NCBI RefSeq assembly: GCF_000226115.1
Contig: NC_016460.1
Span: 1,798,001-1,862,000, forward strand
DNA length: 64,000 nt
Direction of reading: 5' to 3'
From: Thermothielavioides terrestris NRRL 8126
Lineage: Eukaryota > Ascomycota > Sordariomycetes > Sordariales > Chaetomiaceae
Shown: positions 57,306-64,000 of the stretch, in pieces
How the letters are laid out: every line of letters begins with the position of its first letter
Numbering within the stretch: the stretch's first letter is position 1
Position numbers and translations under genes: made by a program
The notes under the pieces: generated by a model
Told to the model about the DNA's origin: nothing
Database searches by the model: none
The model's input: only the letters and a program-made list of their open reading frames with translations

Positions 57306-57854
57306 TTGGATTACGCAGCAAGGCGGAGAATCGGCCGGGCCTCGAGTGTACACCTGCTTGACGGCGACGAGTATCTCGGAGTGAGCGAGGAAGACGCCCG
57401 GAAGGACTTGGACCTCACCGTCAAGCATCTCATCAGGAGAGATGAGCGACAGAAGACCCTGTTTCTCACGACTTTGTGGAGAGACACAATCTCGACTCTG
57501 GAGCGGAACATCCCCACGGAATGGCACCGGTCCATTGACGTTTCCATCTTCGCCAAGCGCATCCGGGAGAACACGAGCAGCTTGAGGCAGCTCGAATCTC
57601 TGGCCAGGGATTGGGCCAGCAAGGGATATCTCGGCGAGGGATTGCAATGGTGCCCGGTTTGGGAGATGCCCCAGCGCGACAGTCGGTACATCACCAAGAC
57701 GAGCTCGGCCGCCCAGCTCCGCTTCTTCGAGGCTGGAAATGTTTCCGACGGCCGCACAGTCTTCATACGCCAGAACAAAGTCCCGCTCGGCCATTGTGTC
57801 AAGGTGGCCATGGACCAGTGCGAAGATCGGGCAAACTGGATCATCATTTCGTGA
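57306..57854 (+). CDS. ORF of unknown function without a visible ATG
   Basis: An open frame of about 182 codons starts here at TTG; the frame is open only from a TGA at 57285 and has no usable ATG (the only internal Met codons are late). The product looks like a real protein: GRASSVHLLDGDEYLGVSEE, LTVKHLIRRDERQKTLFLTT, ERNIPTEWHRSIDVSIFAKR, LGEGLQWCPVWEMPQRDS, FIRQNKVPLGHCVKVAMDQC. No known domain. The start may lie in an upstream exon joined by an intron I could not place (an ATG at 57248 begins a different frame), or the gene may be truncated at its 5' end. Convergent with the CorA-like gene. Confidence 0.4.
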   Translation: MDYAARRRIGRASSVHLLDGDEYLGVSEEDARKDLDLTVKHLIRRDERQKTLFLTTLWRDTISTLERNIPTEWHRSIDVSIFAKRIRENTSSLRQLESLARDWASKGYLGEGLQWCPVWEMPQRDSRYITKTSSAAQLRFFEAGNVSDGRTVFIRQNKVPLGHCVKVAMDQCEDRANWIIIS

Positions 57855-58093
57855 AACGATACCGAGTGGCCGGAGACATCGGGGTTGATGCCAAAGAGTT
57901 ACATGGCTCTTGATGGTGCTTGAAGGCGTCTTTTCTGTCTCTCACCTGTGGTTCAATTGTCTGTTCGGGACTGTAGGGTAGAACGACGGGACGGCAAAAG
58001 GCCAACGTTAAACTACCTCGTCCCGAGACTGACATTTCAAACTCCACAACAGTCACTCCTTCTTTCCAATACAACGTATCCAAGCCTCTCAAG

Positions 58094-60162
58094 CTACACC
58101 AGCAGTTTCTCATTGTGCTCGTTGTCGTCGACGTCTGACAATGCCCGCCGTCGCCGCATAAAACAGAACCAGCAGCCCACCACGACGGCCGTGATGGCGA
58201 TGGCCAACACGGGGTAGATCCACAAATAAGGCGACACGACGCGCTCGCCGTCATGCGCGTTCCAGTTGAAGAAGCTCATGGAGAAGAGCGACTGTCGCGG
58301 GATCAGTTCCACCTTCCACACAGTTCCAACAGCCGGTGACGGAGGAGGAAAGCTCACGCACCGCGATGAAGGTCGCCGGCAGGAAGAACATGGTCAGGAA
58401 GGCGATCGACCGCATCTGGTTCGAGTCCTGGCGCGTGTCTCGGGCGATCTCGAGGTTGGTCTGCGAGTCCCGGTAGCCGATCTGGTTCCACGACTGCAAG
58501 CAACCCAAAATCCGTCGTCAGCTGCGGTCCTTGAAATGGCGCCTCTTGGCCGGAGACTCACCAGCTGCGCCGACAGCGCCATCCCGTCAATCACCATCGA
58601 GCACTCGCGCACCTTGCCCTCGTACTCGGCTCTGATCTCCCCCAGCCGCTTGCGGATCCGCCTGCCCACGTCCATCGCCTCCTCCCCGAGGCCCCTTTCC
58701 CCGCCCTCACCCGCACCGTCCAAGATTGTACCACCCCCAGACAAGCCACAACACGCCAGCTGAATCTTCTCCAGCTCGCCCATCCAGCTCAGCAGCGCCG
58801 TCCTCAGCACGCACACATCAATCCACATATCCACCGAGATCTCCTCCTTCGATCCGGCCCTCGCAGCAGAACTCTCAGGACCAGAACCGGAGGCCGACCT
58901 CACCCTGACCACCGGCCCGCGGCTCAGCGCCAGGACCAGTTGCAGCAGCTGGAACACGCGGTCCTGGACCAGGGACACGTGCCGCTCGAGCTCGAGCTCG
59001 GCCACGATGCCGGGGAGAAGGAGCGGGTGGGCGAGCTCGTCGGATGCGGACAGGCCTGCGAGACGGTTGGCGAAGAGGGTTTGTTGGTGGGGGGTCAAGC
59101 CGAGGAGGAGGGCTCGGGTGTGGAATCTGGGTTTGGGAGGTTTTTGTGTGAGTGGATTGGGAGGTTGGGAGGGGGCTGCTGGAGATGGGGATGGGGAGAT
59201 GGAGGGGGAAGGGGAGATTGGGGGGGAAGGGGATGGGGAAAAGGGGTTGGTGTTGCTGGTGCTGGCGTTGCTGGTGTTGCTCGGACTCCTTGGGAGCGAA
59301 GGGGAGACTGTGCCGGGGACAGGGACGGGGACAAGGACGGGGACAGGGACGGGAGCAGGCTCAGGGATGGGAACGGGACCCGGGGTGGGGACCGGAGTAG
59401 GGGCCGGAGCAGGGGCCGGAGTCGGGACGGGAACGGGGTGCGAGACGGTGCTGAGCGCGAGGTCTGATGGGTACGCTGCCGTCGTCCGGAGTATATGAAC
59501 TAACAAGGGGCATGCGTGGCGCTTTGGTCAGCAGCCTGTCCACATACAACCGGGATGGGACCGCCAACGCTTACAGAGTGCTTTGACCGGGCTGCTGAGC
59601 AGGTTGATGTCGGTGAAAAACGCCATGTCGCTGCGGTTGATGATGCGGGTTGTTTCGCCGTGCAGCGGGAAGGCTGTGATGATGCGCTCAAAGCTCGCCC
59701 GCGTGAACGGGAGATACTCTAAGTTAGCCGGATTGTGCTGCTTGTTTGGCGGCTCGTCGCGCGTCCCGAGTCTTGAGACCAGCGTGCCGGTTAGTCCGCG
59801 GTCATGCTGGCGGCGGTGGTGGACCGGCTTTCATACATCACCGCTAATCCTGGACTGGACTTCCTGGCGTCGACCTGGCCCCAGCTATGTAAGCCTCGCT
59901 CCCGCGTCTCTTCGAATCGTCGGTGCAAACCTCGTCGAGCCAATTTGAGACATCCTCGTCTGTCTCCAGCCAGCGCTCGGTGATGTCCTGTAAGAGACCC
60001 GTGCTGTAGGTTAGTATCTCGTGGATGGAGATATTTCTTCGAGCAGTTGCGCACATTGTCACCCTCAAAACGGTAGATTGCTTTGCTCCGTCTTGCCTGG
60101 TAGATGAACACATTCTCCAAGTCCTCCTCAAAGAACTCGGGGTCATTCAGCGGCCAGTCCAT
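58094..60162 (-). CDS. CorA-like membrane protein with Pro-rich insert
   Basis: Six exons: 60055-60162, 59875-59987, 59575-59771, 58562-59499, 58362-58493 and 58094-58291 (1686 nt, 561 aa). N-terminal part: MDWPLNDPEFFEEDLENVFI, EYLPFTRASFERIITAF, RIINRSDMAFFTDINLL. A repetitive Pro/Val/Ala segment follows (PVPTPAPAPAPTPVPTPGPV and similar), then helices (PLLLPGIVAELELERHVSLV, CSMVIDGMALSAQLSWNQIG). The CorA-type end is RQDSNQMRSIAFLTMFFLPA TFIA, SLFSMSFFNWN and a last helix (YLWIYPVLAIAITAVVVGCW). The GMN triplet of true Mg2+ channels is absent, as in many fungal CorA-like proteins, so transport activity is uncertain. The last four exons are firm; the exon 1-2 junction is the weakest. Confidence 0.78.
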
Positions 60163-60631
60163 GTCGGTGCTGGGCAGACTTGCGTCTTTGCTTTCTACCG
60201 TCGATAACGGAGGAGCGAAATTATGGTCGTCAAAGAGGCGAGGACATCGTTACGGCCGCAGCCTTAGGCTCCCAAGCGCCGGACGAGTTTGGGGATATGC
60301 ATGTCCCACCTCATGCATGGGACTGCGGGCACAGTAGTGGCGCAGCTGCGTGGCACCAACCGCTCAGCTGGTTGCCTCGACCCTCCATCTTTGCCTGAAT
60401 ATCTGCCCCGTTGATGACTGAAGACGAAAATGTGCAGAAATAAGCCGGCATGCTGCATCCTCTCCGATTTGTTGCGGGTGCGTTCGACACGGCCGTCGGG
60501 CGTAGCCTTAGGGGGAGTGAATACCCAAACGAGCATGAAGCCTTACGTGCGGCTCTATGGCCGGGCAGTACTTTAACCCTTGTCCCATCCTCGTGGACTT
60601 GGGGAGCGAAGACTGACCAGGTGTGGCAACG

Positions 60632-60662
<31 letters not shown>

Positions 60663-60788
60663 CCCCCTTTTCCGGTGCACCCTTTAGGTCCCACCAGTCA
60701 CGCCTTTGCCCAGTCATCTACCCACCACAGCCCTCTCTGATCTTCGTGGCAAATCCAGCCCCTGCTAGGCTCCCTTTATCGCCACACA
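60163..60788. other. divergent intergenic region with C homopolymer
   Basis: Lies between the CorA-like gene and the small 99-aa gene and contains the C run annotated at 60632. Confidence 0.5.
60632..60667. repeat. C homopolymer (28 C, T, 7 C)
   Basis: Runs from 60632 to 60659 as pure C, then T, then seven C. It lies about 120 bp before the ATG of the 99-aa gene. Confidence 0.9.
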
Positions 60789-61284
60789 ATGGCCGTCCGA
60801 CAAATAATCCGATTGCGCTACAACAACTTGACGGCTTTGCAGGAGGAGCTGGTGAAGCTGTTCCCGAACGGAGACTTTGACGTTGAGGTGCGAACGACAC
60901 CAGCCTGAATTATCTCCTGAGGTGGATGGTGGCTGATTCGGGTTTTTGTCGGCGCAATTACAGATCGTGATGGGCCAGATCACCCTGACTCTGCCCCGAG
61001 AGCTATTACCGGTGAGGCTTTTGTCTTGTGTCTCGAACCCGGTGTTGTCCACTGCCACCCTTTCGTCTTGGCATCTATGCCTTCAGCGCGTTCGCACGGT
61101 CAACGTTGAAAATTAATTACTTTTCTGGCAGGAGGAGATCCAGCGCATCAACAGCAAGCAGCGGCACTACCGCCGGCGTTCGGACCGCCAGCGTTCGGAC
61201 AGCCAGCGTTCGGACCGCCAGCGTTCGGACCGCCAGCGTTCGGACAGCCAGCGTTCGGACCGCCAGCGTTCGGACAGCCGCTGA
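60789..61284 (+). CDS. small protein A (99 aa), three exons, RSDRQ repeats
   Basis: Exons 60789-60887, 60964-61011 and 61132-61284 (300 nt), all introns in phase 0. The first two exons encode MAVRQIIRLRYNNLTALQEE, LVKLFPNGDFDVE and IVMGQITLTLPRELLP. The third starts EEIQRINSKQRHYRR and then runs into seven RSD(R/S)(Q/R) units. It resembles the minus-strand gene at 61865-62254: same LFPNG-(D/E)-(F/Y)-DV(E/D) motif at the end of exon 1, same 16-codon exon 2 with LPRELLP versus APRAISL, same intron phases. No signal peptide or known domain. The repeat-encoded tail is Arg/Ser/Asp-rich and may bind RNA or acidic partners; that is speculation. The small size and conserved gene structure argue that it is real. 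Confidence 0.6.
61177..61281 (+). repeat. seven 15-bp units encoding RSDRQ/RSDSQ
   Basis: CGTTCGGACCGCCAG and CGTTCGGACAGCCAG units, seven in a row, in frame inside the last exon of small protein A. Only one codon (CGC/AGC) alternates; the last unit ends in CGC instead of CAG. Confidence 0.9.
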
Positions 61285-61864
<580 letters not shown>

Positions 61865-62254
61865 TCAATATCTTTTGAACCTGATGATGTCGCGCTACTC
61901 AGGAGGTTAGCACTGGTCGGCAACGCGTGATGAAATAAGGTCCTACCAGGGAGATGGCACGCGGCGCGCGGATCTTGTAGACATCCTGGTCGATCTGTCA
62001 AAGGCGTGTGAGCGAAATGCGCAAAAGAAGACGGGGTTGAGCGTTGTGGGTTTCCATCCATCACATACATCGACATCGTACTCGCCGTTGGGGAAGATGG
62101 TTGTGAGCAGACAGTGCAGCTGACCCGGGCGGATGAACCAGCTGGGGATTTCTTGGAGGCCGGTGTGCTGTCTCGGCTTCGTCTTGCGGGGCGCGGGGGA
62201 AGCCCGCCCCGGTTCATCTTGGTCGGGGACGCGAAGGAGTGATGAGCTGGACAT
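61865..62254 (-). CDS. small protein B (87 aa), three exons, paralogue of A
   Basis: Exons 62069-62254, 61947-61994 and 61865-61894 (264 nt), introns in phase 0. Exon 1 has a variable N-terminus (MSSSSLLRVPDQDEPGRASP) and then IPSWFIRPGQLHCLLTTIFP followed by NGEYDVD. Exon 2 (16 codons) reads IDQDVYKIRAPRAISL. Exon 3 is RDIIRFKRY. The exon-1 end, the exon-2 length and the start of exon 3 match small protein A, but B lacks the RSDRQ tail. The frame stays open upstream (to 62332), so an earlier Met is possible. Convergent with A. Function unknown. Confidence 0.55.
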
Positions 62255-62963
62255 TTCTGGGGCGGATACTGCGTGGTTGAAAGTCCTGGAGGTCGGGCAG
62301 TCTGTTACTTTGGCATCAGGGCATCTGGACAAAATAAGCTGGAAGATCGGAGAGAAGGACGGGCCAAATAAATGCCCTGACTGACCACTTTCCTTGTGTC
62401 AGCGGGGGGGGGGGGGGGGGGGGGGGGGACTGAGTGCCCAGGTTGCACAGGGATGTGATCCCAGCCAATCAGCGACTTTTCTCGGTGAAGCTGCAGCTCT
62501 TGTGTCACAAACCGGTCCCGTTGAGTGTGTCATGGCAGCGGCACGTTGCAGCAAGGGTGGCGGTGTTTGACACCATGGGGTGTTGGGGTGTCCAAGTCGC
62601 GCAAGGCTGGCGGCAAAGACGCACCTACGTATGGCAAATACTACCGACACCGTCACAAAAGGTATGCAGAGCTAAACCTAAGCCGGCAGTGCTATTACAT
62701 ATCCTTCAGCCAGGCTCTGAATCAAGGCGAAGTGGCGCCCTTCGGGTGGTGTCAGTCGCACGGGGTAAGACGGACGGAGCCTTGGTGAGGCTCTGAGAAA
62801 TGGGCGGCCGCCAGAGCCTGACAGTTGCCTATAATCACAGGCGACCTTAGGTTTGTTTCATGTCGTTGGGTTAACTATGTCATGTCGCGACCTATTGCAT
62901 CTCGACGACGAGGTCGCCTGAACTTCAACGGCCGGCCTTGGCGTATACACCACACCACGCAAC
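62255..62963. other. divergent intergenic region with G homopolymer
   Basis: Lies between small gene B and the kinase-like gene; contains the G run annotated at 62404. Short frames here lack support. Confidence 0.5.
62404..62428. repeat. G homopolymer (25 G)
   Basis: Pure G from 62404 to 62428, about 150 bp upstream of the ATG of small gene B. Confidence 0.9.
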
Positions 62964-64000
62964 ATGACTCAGTCACCAGCACCGGACCAGTCGCCCAATG
63001 CCGCGTCGCAGATGCTCGACGTGGCCCTGGATGACCATGAGTATGGGCTCGCCGAAGACCTTGAGTCTTACGACCAGGCCAACTCCGGCCCTCAATTATT
63101 GGCCATCCGGGGCGAGGGCGTTCCCACCATCTCGCGGAGCAGTGTCGAGATACCACAGCCGCCTGGCAAGAACCAGCGCCGGAGAAACTATGCTGCCACA
63201 GAAACCACGCGAGTGACCGTCCTGGACCGCGGCGAGTCGCTCTACGCCTTGGCATACCCGCCAGGATCACGCGTTCCTGACGCCGATAAGCCAACCAAGC
63301 CCGCCACCGCGCCCCTGCTGGACCGTCTGGTGAGCCTCCGCAGACGGTCTAGCCGGCCCAAGGGCGCCTTTTTTTACCCGCGTGGCTCCGTGGAGCGGCT
63401 CATGACGGAGAACATCGACGATGTCGCCGGGATCATCTCAGCCGGACGGCACTATCTCGAGGGCCCGGGCCGGCCGCCACTCACCGATGGCGAGGTTTTC
63501 GAGTATGCCAGTCGCATTTGCCAGGAGAAGCAGCAGCCTGAAGACCCCGACCCGGGCTTCTGTAAAATGTTCGCCATCCTGCTGCTGCTCGACCGCGGCT
63601 GGGAAATCGTGCGGTTCGTCGACGCCGGCATCGGGGACGCCCAGCTGCCGCTCGAGGCCGTCTACGTAGACGGACCCAACGCGCCGCCGCGCATGCGGCT
63701 CAGGGGCGACCCGGACAAGCCGCTGGACTGCCTCAGCCATTGGTCCATCATGACCCACGAGCGCTTCGAGGAGACGCAGTGGGCCATGCTGGCGCCGTTT
63801 CTGGCCCGCGGCAAGCCCAAGGAAGCCTGGTTCTACATATTTTCCGACAAGGTCGTGCTGCCGTGGACCAAGGAGGAGCGGTCTGGCCGCGAGGGGGGTT
63901 ATGGTTGGATCACCAAGGTCGAGATCCACCCCAGCCACCACAACTTCAAGGTCACCGACAGGAGCAACGGCCAATTTGCCATCAAGCACTTCAAGCCGGA
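62964..64000 (+). CDS. protein-kinase-like gene, 5' part (runs off window)
   Basis: ATG at 62964 opens a frame that stays open to the last base (345 codons and two bases); no stop is seen, so the gene continues to the right. The N-terminal 130 residues are polar (MTQSPAPDQSPNAASQMLDV). Then FYPRGSVERLMTENIDDVAG, GRHYLEGPGRPPLTDGEVFE, GFCKMFAILLLLDRGWEIVR, CLSHWSIMTHERFEETQWAM and WFYIFSDKVVLPW. The end reads GREGGYGWITKVEIHPSHHN followed by FAIKHFKP, which looks like the Gly-rich loop and the AIK lysine of a Ser/Thr kinase N-lobe. Fungal kinases with such an N-terminal regulatory region are common beside HET/NLR-type genes, but that link is not shown here. Kinase identity rests on the last 30 residues only. 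Confidence 0.72.
   Translation, partial: MTQSPAPDQSPNAASQMLDVALDDHEYGLAEDLESYDQANSGPQLLAIRGEGVPTISRSSVEIPQPPGKNQRRRNYAATETTRVTVLDRGESLYALAYPPGSRVPDADKPTKPATAPLLDRLVSLRRRSSRPKGAFFYPRGSVERLMTENIDDVAGIISAGRHYLEGPGRPPLTDGEVFEYASRICQEKQQPEDPDPGFCKMFAILLLLDRGWEIVRFVDAGIGDAQLPLEAVYVDGPNAPPRMRLRGDPDKPLDCLSHWSIMTHERFEETQWAMLAPFLARGKPKEAWFYIFSDKVVLPWTKEERSGREGGYGWITKVEIHPSHHNFKVTDRSNGQFAIKHFKP

Noticed and set aside
60789..61284. RSDRQ units as a CRISPR-like or satellite array
   Set aside because: Units are contiguous with no spacers and lie in frame inside a spliced exon, so they are a coding repeat.

Overview
The window is nuclear DNA of a filamentous ascomycete, most likely a cellulose-degrading Sordariomycete (Sordariales/Chaetomiaceae-like). 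Four things point there: short introns (about 50-100 nt, GT...AG, CTAAC/CTGAC branch sites), GC-rich third codon positions, biomass-degrading secreted enzymes (two AA9 polysaccharide monooxygenases and a GH3 beta-glucosidase), and a retroelement damaged by repeat-induced point mutation (RIP). All gene models were spliced by eye; each exon sum is divisible by three and the intron phases agree unless the entry says otherwise.

Layout. 0.1-3.6 kb: a HET-domain protein with a C-terminal membrane block (+). 4.5-6.8 kb: a proline-rich, coiled-coil membrane protein (-). 9.6-10.7 kb: the PX/Qc-SNARE Vam7 (-). 11.3-23.4 kb: a gene-free stack of three nested mobile elements. The outermost is a small non-autonomous LTR element with 124-bp LTRs. 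Inside it is a TA-flanked inverted-repeat element (MITE-like). Inside that is a 10.6-kb Ty3/gypsy element with 249-bp LTRs, a GCCGC target duplication, one gag-pol frame, and two further decayed reading frames between pol and the 3' LTR. 23.9-24.9 kb: an EB1/Mal3 plus-end protein (-). 26.1-29.3 kb: a small Cys-containing protein (-) and a protein with a degenerate riboflavin-kinase-like domain (+).

29.8-41.6 kb is rich in secreted proteins: AA9 (-), AA9-CBM1 (+), and two small cysteine-rich secreted proteins (+), with an intron-containing tRNA-Pro and a Ser/Pro-rich protein between them. 42.1-48.7 kb holds housekeeping and unknown genes: an MRH-domain membrane protein (-), C-14 sterol reductase Erg24 (+), the eight-exon SmD2 gene (+) and an orphan (+). 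50.8-53.8 kb: a GH3 beta-glucosidase (+). 54.3-56.3 kb: a GNAT acetyltransferase with an in-frame TAG (+). 56.9 kb: intron-containing tRNA-Ser(GCT) (-). 57.3-60.2 kb: an ORF without a visible start (+) and a CorA-like membrane protein (-). 60.8-62.3 kb: two convergent tiny genes that look like paralogues with the same intron positions, lying among extreme C, A and G homopolymers. 62.96-64.0 kb: the 5' part of a protein-kinase-like gene that runs off the window (+).

Working together: the two AA9 enzymes (oxidative cleavage of cellulose) and the GH3 enzyme (cellobiose to glucose) are complementary steps of cellulose use, but they are dispersed among unrelated genes rather than forming one tight cluster. 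The nested element block is the most unusual part of the window.
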